Shown: positions 1 to 8,175 of the stretch, in pieces
How the letters are laid out: the number at the start of each line of letters is the position of its first letter
Numbering within the stretch: position 1 is the stretch's first letter
NCBI GenBank assembly: GCA_965222655.1
Contig: CBDCUP010000003.1
Coordinates: forward strand, 124,001 to 188,000
From: CAUZIZ01 sp965222655
Lineage (GTDB): Bacteria > Acidobacteriota > UBA6911 > RPQK01 > JAJDTT01
DNA: 64,000 bases
Reading direction: 5' to 3'
Program-made: the position numbers and the translations under genes
The notes under the pieces: generated by a model
What the model was told of the DNA's origin: nothing
Databases searched by the model: none
The model's input: only the letters and a program-made list of their open reading frames with translations

Positions 1-2291
1 CAGTGAGAGGCGTATTCATCAGCCCGGTCGCGCTCGGCGGGCGAAGGAGTGGAGGGGAGCTCCAGTATCGATGCCGGGATCTGCGACAGGTCTCCACTCT
101 TCAAACCGTCGATGACCGCTTCTTGAAATTCAAAGGGGAAGGGAAACCGAATCGGTTGGAAAGCGGCCGGAATATCGACCGGAGCGAACTGTGCGAAAGA
201 CGGAAACGTGGGGTCTGGCAAGAAAGCCATGTCGAAGTAATAGAAAGGCTGCGGAGGGGTGTAAGTCACTGCTCCGCCAAGCCGCAAGACCGTCGTCCCT
301 TCGTCGTCCAGATCAATCACCATACCGAGACGGGGGGCGAAATTGTTCTTGTCTGGGTCAAATATGGGTGTCTCCCGATTCGGGATGAAAGCCCCAAATA
401 TATCAGAGCCGGCGATATTCCAGGGTCCCACGAATCCCGTGTAATACTCGTAGCGCAGTCCCAGGTTGAGCTGGACGCGATCGCTCACCCGCCAGTCGTC
501 ATTCACGTACCAACCCGTCTGCCAGTGTTCGAATCCGTCGAACCCATCGGGAAAGCCGAACCAGATTTGCAGATACAGCGGATCTCTCTCGAAGAGCAGA
601 TCGTCCACACTGGCGTAGCGAACGATCGGGTTCTCGGCGATGATCCGCTTGGAGTCCATTTTTCGGGCCTCGAAGCCGAATTTCAGATGGTGACGGTCCC
701 GAACCCAGGAGAAGTTATCGGCGAGCGTATAGGTTTTCGTCTTGAAGTTGATGATGCACTGCCCGTCGATATTGGTCAATCCCGCGCTGCGAGCCGAACC
801 TCCTCCGGCGGGAAACGAGCCACGCAGAGCGCCCTGCAGACGGGTCAGCTGGTTGCTGTTGATGCCGAAACGGAATTCGTTGAGGACTCTGGGTGAGAGG
901 GTGTAATTGTGCTGAACTGCGAGATTTCTGAAGCGGGTCGGGAACTGACGGGTATGACCCTCAAACTCCGTGAAATTCGGGGTGATGAAATCCTGGTTGT
1001 TGAAGCTGTAGCGTGCCTGGAAGTGCTGCGTGTCGGTGAGCTCGACATCGCCTCTCCAGAGATAAGTCTTCTCGTCGTTGTTGGCCGCAGCGTTGCGCGC
1101 GTGAAAGCAGACTCGGGGATCGCTGGTGGGCGAGCAGTTTGCCGGGGTCAATTGCCGGTACAGGTCCGCGAGCATGGGATTGGGAGTGGCGTGTCTGATT
1201 CTTCCTATTTCAGGATCCACCAGGGTTGCACTGTCAATACCAAGGTTGTTTGCAATCACCTCGTCTGTCAAGCGATTCCCGGAAACCGATCGGCCGCGAT
1301 CGAGCTTTGCATTCTCGATGTTGAAAAAGAAAAAGGCCCGATCCTTCACAACGGGGCCGCCGATGTTTCCACCATATTGATCGTGCTTCAGGTCGGGCCG
1401 GGGCACTCCATTGGCGTTGCTGAAGAAGTTATTGGCGTTGAACCTGTCCCTGCGAAAGAAATAGAAGGCGGTCCCGTGGAAGTCGTTGGTGCCCGACTTG
1501 GTGCTGATATTGATGACGGCACCGGTGGCGCGACCATACTCAGCCGAAAAGGAACTGCCGGTTGTCTTGAGCTCGGAAATGGCCTCAATGCTTATGGTGT
1601 TGATGACGGCTCCATTGCCGCCGGTCCCGGCGGCTTGGTCGCCGGCCGCGTTGTTTTCTCCGAAGGACATGTCAACGCCATCGAGCAGCCAGTTGTTGCC
1701 GTATCCGGGAGCACCGTAAAACTCGACGCCGCCCCGCTGGCCGGACAGACTTCCGGTTCCGCTTCCGGATCCAGGTTCCGCGTTGGAAGCGATCACTCCG
1801 GGTTGTAGATTGATCATGTCGAAGAAACTGCGGCCGTTCAGGGGCAGCTCCTTGGTCGTCTTTTCGTCCACGACAATCCCAAGCTGCGGATTGGATCGGT
1901 TAATCAGCGGTGTGGTCGCAACCACCTCCACTTCCTCCGTGACCGCTCCGACCTCCAGCTGAAAGTCGATTCGGGGCCGGGTGCCTGATTCCAGGATGAT
2001 TGTTCCACTGACGGCCTTCCGAAAACCCGGAATCTCCACGGTCACGACGTAATCGCCGAGAGGCAACAGTGGAAATTCGTAGAACCCCCCATTGCCCGTG
2101 ACGGTGGCGTTGATCTTGTTGGTCCCGACGTTGGTTGCGTTTACATCCGCTCCGGGGATGACGCCCCCGCTCTCATCGGTGACGCTTCCGAAGATCGCTG
2201 CTCCGCCTAGTTGGGCCCCCAAGCTCGTGAAGAGTAGAGGCGAAATCAATACCGCTATCAACAGCAAAGACCTACAATTCTTGTAATTCAT
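1..2291 (-). CDS. TonB-dependent receptor, Oar-like, with N-terminal carboxypeptidase regulatory-like domain (3' end outside window)
   Basis: The frame is open from an ATG at 2291 to the window edge (763 codons), so the C-terminal barrel strands are missing. Residues 1-27 form a signal peptide. A carboxypeptidase-regulatory-like beta-sandwich follows (AAIFGSVTDESGG, then GGFYEFPLLPLGDYVVTVE). The plug domain carries the typical ELPLNGRSFFDM and NNWLLDGVDMSF strings, and TGAVINISTKSGTNDFHGTA leads into the barrel. Barrel strands such as VQLNLGLRYEYYTGF are visible. Family knowledge: Oar-like receptors sit in the outer membrane and import large or scarce ligands using TonB energy; they are abundant in Acidobacteriota. 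The substrate cannot be read from the sequence. It is transcribed away from the repeat-rich gap and IS element, and has no co-directional partner here. Long frames on the opposite strand are shadows. Confidence 0.9.
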   Translation of the reverse strand, partial: MNYKNCRSLLLIAVLISPLLFTSLGAQLGGAAIFGSVTDESGGVIPGADVNATNVGTNKINATVTGNGGFYEFPLLPLGDYVVTVEIPGFRKAVSGTIILESGTRPRIDFQLEVGAVTEEVEVVATTPLINRSNPQLGIVVDEKTTKELPLNGRSFFDMINLQPGVIASNAEPGSGSGTGSLSGQRGGVEFYGAPGYGNNWLLDGVDMSFGENNAAGDQAAGTGGNGAVINTISIEAISELKTTGSSFSAEYGRATGAVINISTKSGTNDFHGTAFYFFRRDRFNANNFFSNANGVPRPDLKHDQYGGNIGGPVVKDRAFFFFNIENAKLDRGRSVSGNRLTDEVIANNLGIDSATLVDPEIGRIRHATPNPMLADLYRQLTPANCSPTSDPRVCFHARNAAANNDEKTYLWRGDVELTDTQHFQARYSFNNQDFITPNFTEFEGHTRQFPTRFRNLAVQHNYTLSPRVLNEFRFGINSNQLTRLQGALRGSFPAGGGSARSAGLTNIDGQCIINFKTKTYTLADNFSWVRDRHHLKFGFEARKMDSKRIIAENPIVRYASVDDLLFERDPLYLQIWFGFPDGFDGFEHWQTGWYVNDDWRVSDRVQLNLGLRYEYYTGFVGPWNIAGSDIFGAFIPNRETPIFDPDKNNFAPRLGMVIDLDDEGTTVLRLGGAVTYTPPQPFYYFDMAFLPDPTFPSFAQFAPVDIPAAFQPIRFPFPFEFQEAVIDGLKSGDLSQIPASILELPSTPSPAERDRADEYASH

Positions 2292-2440
2292 AATTGATCT
2301 CCCAGTTTGGATACTGCCCTCGTTACAGGTTGGCGTTTCTAAGTGATGCCCGCCGGTTCTGCCGGTTCTGTAAGAGTCACATGCTGATTCTTTCATAGGC
2401 ATTCTACAAATAAATTTCGGGACAGTTTACAACGACACGC

Positions 2441-2484
2441 CGAGAAAAGCAAAGCAAAAACACGAGAAAAGCAAAGCAAAAACA
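2441..2484. repeat. Exact 22 bp tandem duplication
   Basis: The 22 bp unit beginning CGAGAAAAGCAAAGC is repeated twice without mismatch, at 2441-2462 and 2463-2484. It lies about 150 bp upstream of the TonB receptor start, in an A-rich stretch. It may be simple slippage, or two sites in the receptor promoter region. Confidence 0.85.
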
Positions 2485-2645
2485 TTATTTAGGAGAATTT
2501 TGTAGGAATATGTACCCGTTCCAGTTCGATTAAAGACGTACAGCGAAGTATTCGGGACGGTCACCATTACAATCAATTACCCAGTTTCTGCAAGCGGCGG
2601 GCCAAACAGGTTCCAGCAATTTAAACTACTGATTTAACACGGCTT

Positions 2646-2736
2646 ATAACTCTGTTCAGAAAACGCTAGATCCAAGATATTGGATCAGCCAATTGGGACT
2701 GAACCGACATAAGAGTTAGCGTTTTCAACAAGTTAT
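2646..2736. repeat. Nested inverted repeat upstream of the IS element
   Basis: The outer arms are 2646-2668 and 2717-2736. The right arm, reversed, reads ATAACTTGTTGAAAACGCTA and matches the left arm apart from a few extra bases. Inside lies a second palindrome at 2669-2686, GATCCAAGATATTGGATC, with 16 of 18 positions symmetric. Together they would fold into a cruciform or long hairpin of about 91 bp. There is no open reading frame in it. It could be a small palindromic element or the terminus of a decayed transposon. Confidence 0.65.
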
Positions 2737-2933
2737 CTAAGAGTCCAAGGCCGATCCAAAAAACCGATTATCTTCGGGAAAATCCCAAGAAACTTGAGTT
2801 CCATAAGAGTCGCAGGTCGCTGAGTAAGAGATCTATTGATGCAAGAGTAAGGAGTGTACCGTTCTTTCTGTAATTTCCCGTTAAGAGGGAATTTCTCGGG
2901 ATACCGAGGATTGGGTTGACGAGGAACCTGGCG

Positions 2934-3015
2934 CGGCTCAGGCGGAAGGAGGCTGTAGGCCGAGTGCAGCCTGAGCCGTGCGGCGCGGCGCGCCGGGCCC
3001 CCCCGGAAGGGGGCC
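2934..3015. other. Two GC-rich hairpins in the gap before the transposase
   Basis: The first hairpin pairs 2934-2943 (CGGCTCAGGC) with 2969-2978 (GCCTGAGCCG), a perfect 10 bp stem. The second pairs GGCCCCC at 2996-3002 with GGGGGCC at 3009-3015 around a six-base loop. They lie 90-170 bp upstream of the transposase start. No U-tract follows, so they are not standard terminators. They might shield the transposase from read-through, or be a structured relic. The rest of 2292-3046 holds no gene that I can support. Confidence 0.5.
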
Positions 3016-3046
3016 AAAGGCCGTCAGCCGAAGGGTTGAGCCGTCA

Positions 3047-4314
3047 GAGGTCTGGGACAAGATTCTCTAAATCATTCATCCAAAATGAAAGGAGAATCCA
3101 ATGGCCCCAGACCTGGAAGACAGAGTACCACGAGAGATCCTAGAGGCGTTGATCCAAGAAGGAACGGAGGCCTTTCGCAAGGTGTTGGAGAAGCTCTTGA
3201 ACTTGGCCATGGGATTGGAACGGTCGGAGTTTCTGGGAGCCGAGCCCTACGAGAGAACGAGCCAGCGACGGGGCCACGCCAACGGTTACAAGGACAAGAA
3301 GATCGCCACGCGTGTGGGAGAGCTCCGACTGAAGATCCCTCAGGTGCGAGGGCTGTCGTTCTACCCTCAATCGCTGGAGAAGGGCTGCCGCTCGGAAAAG
3401 GCGCTGAAGTTGGCCATTGCCGAGATGTATGTCATGGGCGTCTCCACGCGCAAGGTCACGGAAATCACCGAGCAGCTGTGTGGCACGGAGATCTCCGCCA
3501 GCCAGGTCTCACGGGTCGCCTCCCTGCTGGATGAGGAGCTGGAGAAGTTCCGTAGCCGGCCGCTGAGCGGTGAGTATCCCTTCGTCTACCTGGACGCCCA
3601 TTACGAGAAAGTCCGTGTCGATGGACGAGTTCAGGACCTGGCCATCCTCAAGGCAGTCGGTGTGCAGGCTTCCGGTCACCGTGAGGTCTTGGGTCTGAGC
3701 GCCCGGCTGAGCGAGGCGGAGGTCCACTGGAGAGCGTTTTTTGAGGATCTGGCCGGGCGGGGACTCAAGGGAATGGAGCTCGTCGTCAGTGACGACCACG
3801 CGGGACTGAAGGCCGCTCGACGAGCGGTGTTTCCCGCGGTTCCCTGGCAGCGCTGCCAGTTTCATCTGAGCCAGAATGCTCAGCGCTTTGCCCGTCGGCT
3901 CCAAGAGCGGGGCCAGATCGGCCAAGCGATGCGGGACATCTTCAACAGCCCCACCCTCGAGGATGCCGAAGCCATGCTCAAACGCAAGATCAAGGCGTTC
4001 ACCGAAACCAACCAGGCACTGGCCCAGTGGATGGAAGACAACGTGCGCGAGGGGTTGACGGTCTACGCCTTCCCCCGCAGTCTGCACAAGAAGATCCGGA
4101 CGATTAACGGCGTGGAGAATCTCAACAAACAGATCCGGCGCCGCACTCGAGTGGTGGGAATCTTCCCCCATATCGACTCGGCGTTGCGACTGATCTCAGC
4201 CGTGCTGGCGGAGATTCACGACGAGTGGCTCACGGGCCGCTGCTATCTGAACCTGGAGAGCTGGCAAGAAGAGGAGGCATCCTAGAAGAGCGTTTCCCTA
4301 AACCCGAGACCCTC
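3047..4314 (+). mobile_element. IS256-family insertion sequence (boundaries tentative)
   Basis: One complete transposase gene fills the element. The best candidate terminal repeats are GAGGTCTGGG at 3047-3056 and, on the other strand, GAGGGTCTCGGG at 4303-4314; the match is short and imperfect. The resulting length of about 1.27 kb fits IS256-family elements, which usually make 8-9 bp target duplications. I could not see a convincing duplication, so the ends remain uncertain. Confidence 0.4.
3101..4285 (+). CDS. IS256-family (mutator-type) transposase, apparently intact
   Basis: The 394-residue length matches the family. The DDE catalytic triad is visible: D in YPFVYLDAHYEK, D in ELVVSDDHAG and E in INGVENLNKQ. 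The conserved CQFHLSQN motif (C/D-x2-H type) lies between the second D and the E, as is characteristic of IS256. The N-terminal region has RRGHANGYKDKKIATRVGEL, a typical family segment. AAAGGAG precedes the ATG at good spacing. The enzyme should catalyse cut-and-paste or copy-out transposition of its own element. No frameshift or internal stop is seen, so the element may be active. A decayed relative of its 3' end lies just downstream. Confidence 0.95.
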   Translation: MAPDLEDRVPREILEALIQEGTEAFRKVLEKLLNLAMGLERSEFLGAEPYERTSQRRGHANGYKDKKIATRVGELRLKIPQVRGLSFYPQSLEKGCRSEKALKLAIAEMYVMGVSTRKVTEITEQLCGTEISASQVSRVASLLDEELEKFRSRPLSGEYPFVYLDAHYEKVRVDGRVQDLAILKAVGVQASGHREVLGLSARLSEAEVHWRAFFEDLAGRGLKGMELVVSDDHAGLKAARRAVFPAVPWQRCQFHLSQNAQRFARRLQERGQIGQAMRDIFNSPTLEDAEAMLKRKIKAFTETNQALAQWMEDNVREGLTVYAFPRSLHKKIRTINGVENLNKQIRRRTRVVGIFPHIDSALRLISAVLAEIHDEWLTGRCYLNLESWQEEEAS

Positions 4315-4387
4315 AGATCAGCGAGGGTTCTCGGTAAGGGGCAGCCCGCGATCGTGGCTCTGAGGGCTTCTGACAGGGCCTCTTTTC

Positions 4388-4558
4388 TTGGAGAAGGAGG
4401 TGGGGGCGCTGAATCGCTCTCTGCGAGTAGTGCAAGCTGCTCCGGCCTCTCATTTTGATAGATCTGCTGGTTGCCTTAGAGAGATTCACAGCGAGCGGCT
4501 CACGGGCCACTGCTTTCTGCACCCGAGAGCCAAGAGAGGAGGATCCTGTCCCACAACC
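4388..4558 (+). pseudogene. Decayed 3' fragment of a second IS256-type transposase
   Basis: The reading CLREIHSERLTGHCFLHPRAK at about 4470-4535 aligns with LAEIHDEWLTGRCYLNLESW at the C terminus of the intact transposase. At the DNA level GGCTCACGGGCC and the closing GAGGAGGatCCTG also match 4229-4285. Weaker similarity (ALNRSLRVV against NLNKQIRRRTRVV) reaches back to about 4405. All residues before this, including the catalytic ones, are gone. It is therefore a separate, older insertion or a tandem copy that lost its 5' part. It cannot encode a working enzyme. Confidence 0.7.
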
Positions 4559-4617
4559 GACCCTGAAATTACAGAAAAATTGTTGCGCTGCCCAAGAGTA
4601 AAACAGTGCCGCGAACG

Positions 4618-4650
4618 GTGGAATGATCCAGCGCGGCTGGGGGGACTACG
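4618..4650 (+). repeat. Fragment of the dispersed intergenic repeat (distal end)
   Basis: GAATGATCCAGCGCGGCTGG at 4621-4640, followed by GGGGAC, matches the distal end of the roughly 140 bp repeat seen in full at 61695-61832 (opposite strand). The remaining part is absent or too diverged to recognise. No gene lies between the transposase fragment and the TPR gene stop at 4753. Confidence 0.7.
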
Positions 4651-4752
4651 ACAGCGACCGAAGTGTCGATCTCTACGCATCTGGCATGAGGGTAAGGCGC
4701 TGGGATATCCAGGTCCGGAAGGCGGGTGGAAGCAGTATGTGGAAGGGGCTCT

Positions 4753-6093
4753 CTATCGACTTTGAGAGGGTGACTTGCTGTTGTTTTCCACAATAGGCTT
4801 TCGACTTTTCAGGGCACGTTTCGCGGCCCTTAGCCGTGCCTGTTCTTTTTCCGAATAGGTCTTGAGCAGCTGGAATTGGCGAAGGTGTTCAACGGCTTTT
4901 TCGGCCTGGCCGGTCTGCTGGTAGAGTTGGCCGAGAAGATAGTGCGCCTGACTGTGGTTCGGCTGCCGACTCAGGGCCTCTAAAAAGTGTTTCTGAGCTT
5001 CCTCTAACTGATTGATCTCTTTAAACGTTTGTCCCAACTCGAGATGAAGCCGAAGGGCAGTCCCGTCAATCCCGAGTCCCTGGCGTAGCCACCCGAGGGC
5101 CTCCTGATGTCGACCCACCCGTCTGGCGGCTTGCCCCAGAGCCGCCAGGACGTCCACATTGTCAGCTTGCAGTTGATGGGCGTGCTCGAGTATCCGTACT
5201 GCCTGTTCCGCTCGCCCTGCCTGGGTGTAAGCTTGCCCCAAATAATAGTAGGCCGACCAGTTCTTCGGCTCCTCAGCGATCACCTCCTTAAAAGCCTTTT
5301 CAGCCTCACCAAATCGTAGCTGGCGAGTATGGAGCAAGCCCAGAAGAAGCCGGGTCGACGCCGAGACAGGCAGAGATGACAGGAGTTTTCCAGCTTTATC
5401 GTACTTGCCGAACTTGATCAAGAGATTGACGCCCTCCATCTTTTCCTCTGGCTTCAAAGTCAGCTTGTTTAACAAAGCCGAGGCCTGTTCATCCAAATCG
5501 AGGCGAAGAAGTTGTCTGAGAAGTTGCAGGGCGGTCGGGCCGTCCAACTGTGCGAAGGGCAAGCGAGTCAGTTGCTCGAAGGATTTCTCCAGGTTCCCCC
5601 GCGCTGATTCCAGTCGGGAATGCAAGATAATCAAGCGGGGGTTTTTCGGCTCCAATCTCTCAGCGGAAGTCAGGTGTTGTTCGGCGGCCGCGAAGTCTTT
5701 CTGCAGAACGGTCTGCTCTGCCAGCGCTTCATGTGCCGGCACAAAGCCGGGGTATTTGGAGAGGGCTTGATTCCAGGCCTGCCTGGCCGACTGCGGACGA
5801 GACTTGGCCTGTAGCGACTTCCCCCACGTCACCAGACTCCAGGCGTGAAGATACCTCAACTCCTCGGAGTCCGGCTTCAATCGAACAGCCCCTTCGTACT
5901 CCAACACGGCGTCCGAAATTCGACCCTCCATGAAAGCCCGTTTGGCAGCTTCCAGATGACTCAAAATGGCTTTCGTCGAGTCCTGGGCAATCGAGTAGAT
6001 TTGGAGCAGGAGGAGCAAAGTTAGTAACAAGGAGCTGAATCGTACAATCCAATTCCAACGCACGTGTTTAGCATATTGGTCGAAGTTGCCCAT
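4753..6093 (-). CDS. Exported or membrane-anchored TPR protein
   Basis: 446 residues. A hydrophobic segment at about residues 16-36 (WIVRFSSLLLTLLLLLQIYS) acts as signal peptide or anchor, so the repeats face the periplasm. The rest is tetratricopeptide repeats of about 34 residues, for example WSAYYYLGQAYTQAGRAEQA and AHYLLGQLYQQTGQAEKAVE, with a basic C-terminal tail. TPRs bind proteins; no catalytic domain is present. It follows a CRTAC1 gene on the same strand, a pairing repeated at 24191-30886. The ATG at 6093 lies only 15 bp from the arm of a large inverted repeat and has no good Shine-Dalgarno, so the repeat may have replaced the native 5' end. The partner protein is unknown. Confidence 0.8.
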   Translation of the reverse strand: MGNFDQYAKHVRWNWIVRFSSLLLTLLLLLQIYSIAQDSTKAILSHLEAAKRAFMEGRISDAVLEYEGAVRLKPDSEELRYLHAWSLVTWGKSLQAKSRPQSARQAWNQALSKYPGFVPAHEALAEQTVLQKDFAAAEQHLTSAERLEPKNPRLIILHSRLESARGNLEKSFEQLTRLPFAQLDGPTALQLLRQLLRLDLDEQASALLNKLTLKPEEKMEGVNLLIKFGKYDKAGKLLSSLPVSASTRLLLGLLHTRQLRFGEAEKAFKEVIAEEPKNWSAYYYLGQAYTQAGRAEQAVRILEHAHQLQADNVDVLAALGQAARRVGRHQEALGWLRQGLGIDGTALRLHLELGQTFKEINQLEEAQKHFLEALSRQPNHSQAHYLLGQLYQQTGQAEKAVEHLRQFQLLKTYSEKEQARLRAAKRALKSRKPIVENNSKSPSQSR

Positions 6094-6112
6094 GTAGAAT
6101 TTCCAACATCAC

Positions 6113-6338
6113 CTACGCCGAAGGCGTTATTGCGGGTAGCCCAGGGTTAGCGATGCGAAGCGAGCTACCCTGGGTCAAGATCGGTCAACAAAATGCCTTA
6201 CCCCAACGGGGTTACTGCCGACCGGAAACGTGTTGGCAATAACGCTTTCAGCGTAGAAAAGACGGGACGACTTAAACCCAGGGTAGCTCGCTTCGCATCG
6301 CCAACCCTGGGCTACCCGCAATAACGCCTTTGGCGTAG
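6113..6338. repeat. 226 bp inverted-repeat element with 63 bp arms
   Basis: Left arm 6113-6175 and right arm 6276-6338 are reverse complements with two mismatches by eye. Each contains CCCAGGGTTAGCGATGCGAA or its equivalent and ends in GGCGTTATTGCGGGTAGC. The central 100 bp holds a third partial copy of the arm end (GGCAATAACGCTTTCAGCGT at 6234-6253). No transposase is present. The structure suggests a non-autonomous, MITE-like or REP-like element inserted between the CRTAC1 gene (stop 6386) and the downstream TPR gene (start 6093). Similar repeats are known from planctomycete-like genomes; that comparison is from memory. Confidence 0.85.
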
Positions 6339-6385
6339 ATCGAGGCCTATGGGAAAAAGCCGACGCACGAGACCGCGGGCCTCTG

Positions 6386-8107
6386 TTAGCGAATCGTTCT
6401 AAGATCTTTTCCCTCTTCCAGAAGAACACGGCGGTTAGCCGCAACATCCTTGAATTCCTGACGCTGGCCCGAGGGCCAGATAACCTCCAGACAGTCTACG
6501 ATTGATCGATCCCCCAGCCCGAAATGAAACATTCGTTGACTGTCAGACAAATAACTTGATCCTGCGTGCAGCTCTTGAGAGTGACTGGTTTCTCCCAACG
6601 TTGCTGTGACTCGCGCTCCGATGCCGTCTCGATTCGAAGCGAGGCCTCTCAGATAAACCTGGAGGAAATTGGATCTGCCCGGAGCGTCATTGCGCAGCAA
6701 GTCGACGCGATCGTCCAGGTTGACGACTACGATATCCAGGTCGCCATCGCGATCCCAGTCCAACCAGGCTGCGCCTCGTGACGACTTGATGATCCCCAGC
6801 CCCTCCCCCAGCGACTCCCCTACTTCAACAAACCTGCCGTCCCCTCGGTTCTGGAACAACTGATTCGGTTGTCGATACTCAGTGCCCAGCTTGAAGCGAT
6901 CGACCTCGGGATAGATGTGACCGTTTGCGACGAAGATATCGGGTCGAAAATCGTTGTTGAAATCGGCCAGAAGCGCCCCGAAGCCCAAATAGCGAAATGT
7001 GACTTGGGCAACCTGCGCTGAGAACGTCGCGTCCGCAAAGTATGTTTTTCTATTCTGGTACAGCACATGGTAATCGTTCGAAAAGTTGGTCGAGTAGAGA
7101 TCCAGCAAGCCATCGCCGTCGTAGTCCCCGACGTCGACGCCCATGTTGGCCTGTTCCCGGCCGTCCTGATTGTAGGCCAGACCCATCAGGAGCGAGATCT
7201 CGGTAAAGGTGCCGTCTCCGTTGTTTCGCCAGAGGAAGTTCGGATTGCTGTCATTGGCGACAAACACATCGAGGTCTCCGTCGAGATCGACATCGGTCCA
7301 AAGCGGCTGAAAGCCGTAAGACCTTTTACTCGCCGAAACACCTGACTGATCCGAGACGTCTTCGAATGTCCCGTCGCCGTTGTTACGGAAAAGCCGGTCC
7401 TGTGCGCCCGGTAGACCTCTGGGACCGCAGGCAACGGCCACGCCGGCGTAGGAGCAGTACTGTGGATCACCGGATGATTTCTCGAAGTCGAACTCCAGAT
7501 AGTTGGCCAGGTAAAGATCCAGATGTCCGTCCTTGTCGTAATCGCCGAAGGCTGCACCGGTGCTCCACCCAGGGTCGGCAACCGACCCGGTCACTCCAAC
7601 CTCGGAGAATGTTCCGCTTCCCTGGTTACGGTAGAGGAAATTGGGACCGTAGTTTGTCACGTAGAGATCGGTGTCTCCGTCGTTGTCGTAGTCTGCGGTG
7701 ACGCAACCCATGCCCCAGGCGCTGTCCCGGAGTCCGGCTGGAGCGGTCGCGTCAGAGAATGTTCCGTCGCGGTTGTTTCGGTAGAGTCGGTCACTGGGCC
7801 CCTTCTTCCTGTTCCAGGAGTGACGATCGGTGCCGTTTGCGAAAAACAGATCGGGCCATCCGTCTCCATCGAAGTCCAGCACGCAAACACCACCCGTCAT
7901 AGTTTCCACCAGGAAGTCCTTTTCTGGCGTCCCCGCACTGACGATCAGGTCCACACCGGCGCTCTGAGTGACATCTTTGAAGTGCCAATAGTGCTGGGCA
8001 ATTCCGAGATGGCTGTTGGTCGTAAAGAGTTGTAAGAGAAGGATTCCCGCAGTGTACGAGCGCCCCCTGGATCTCGTCGCAGGCGGATAGTTCCTTTGAC
8101 ACGACAC
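6386..8107 (-). CDS. CRTAC1-family protein (FG-GAP/VCBS repeats plus ASPIC/UnbV domain)
   Basis: 573 residues from a GTG at 8107. An N-terminal hydrophobic stretch (AGILLLQLFTTNSHLGIAQ) serves as signal peptide. It is followed by seven or so beta-propeller repeats with calcium-binding loops such as DFDGDGWPDLFF, DYDNDGDTDLYV, DYDKDGHLDLYL and DVDLDGDLDVFV. The C-terminal 90 residues are an ASPIC/UnbV domain (NRDGIGARVTATLGETSHSQ, then FHFGLGDRSIVDCLEVIWPS). Family members are secreted or surface proteins thought to bind ligands through the propeller; biochemical function is unknown. It probably forms an operon with the TPR gene downstream, and is divergent from the GWxTD gene across 68 bp that must contain both promoters. 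A paralogue lies at 24191-26041. Confidence 0.9.
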   Translation of the reverse strand: MSCQRNYPPATRSRGRSYTAGILLLQLFTTNSHLGIAQHYWHFKDVTQSAGVDLIVSAGTPEKDFLVETMTGGVCVLDFDGDGWPDLFFANGTDRHSWNRKKGPSDRLYRNNRDGTFSDATAPAGLRDSAWGMGCVTADYDNDGDTDLYVTNYGPNFLYRNQGSGTFSEVGVTGSVADPGWSTGAAFGDYDKDGHLDLYLANYLEFDFEKSSGDPQYCSYAGVAVACGPRGLPGAQDRLFRNNGDGTFEDVSDQSGVSASKRSYGFQPLWTDVDLDGDLDVFVANDSNPNFLWRNNGDGTFTEISLLMGLAYNQDGREQANMGVDVGDYDGDGLLDLYSTNFSNDYHVLYQNRKTYFADATFSAQVAQVTFRYLGFGALLADFNNDFRPDIFVANGHIYPEVDRFKLGTEYRQPNQLFQNRGDGRFVEVGESLGEGLGIIKSSRGAAWLDWDRDGDLDIVVVNLDDRVDLLRNDAPGRSNFLQVYLRGLASNRDGIGARVTATLGETSHSQELHAGSSYLSDSQRMFHFGLGDRSIVDCLEVIWPSGQRQEFKDVAANRRVLLEEGKDLRTIR

Positions 8108-8175
8108 GAACGCTATTATAGATTTACTGCTATGGCTCTTGTGATTCCTTTTCTATCGGTATCAAGGGTTTCTAG

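Noticed and set aside
3..1808. Long plus-strand open frames (3-896 and 909-1808)
   Set aside because: They lie opposite the TonB receptor gene, and their translations show no family features; the minus-strand frame is continuous and clearly coding.
2920..3050. Group II intron or structured RNA near GAGCCGTGCGGCGCG
   Set aside because: The domain V consensus and any reverse transcriptase are absent; only two simple hairpins can be supported.
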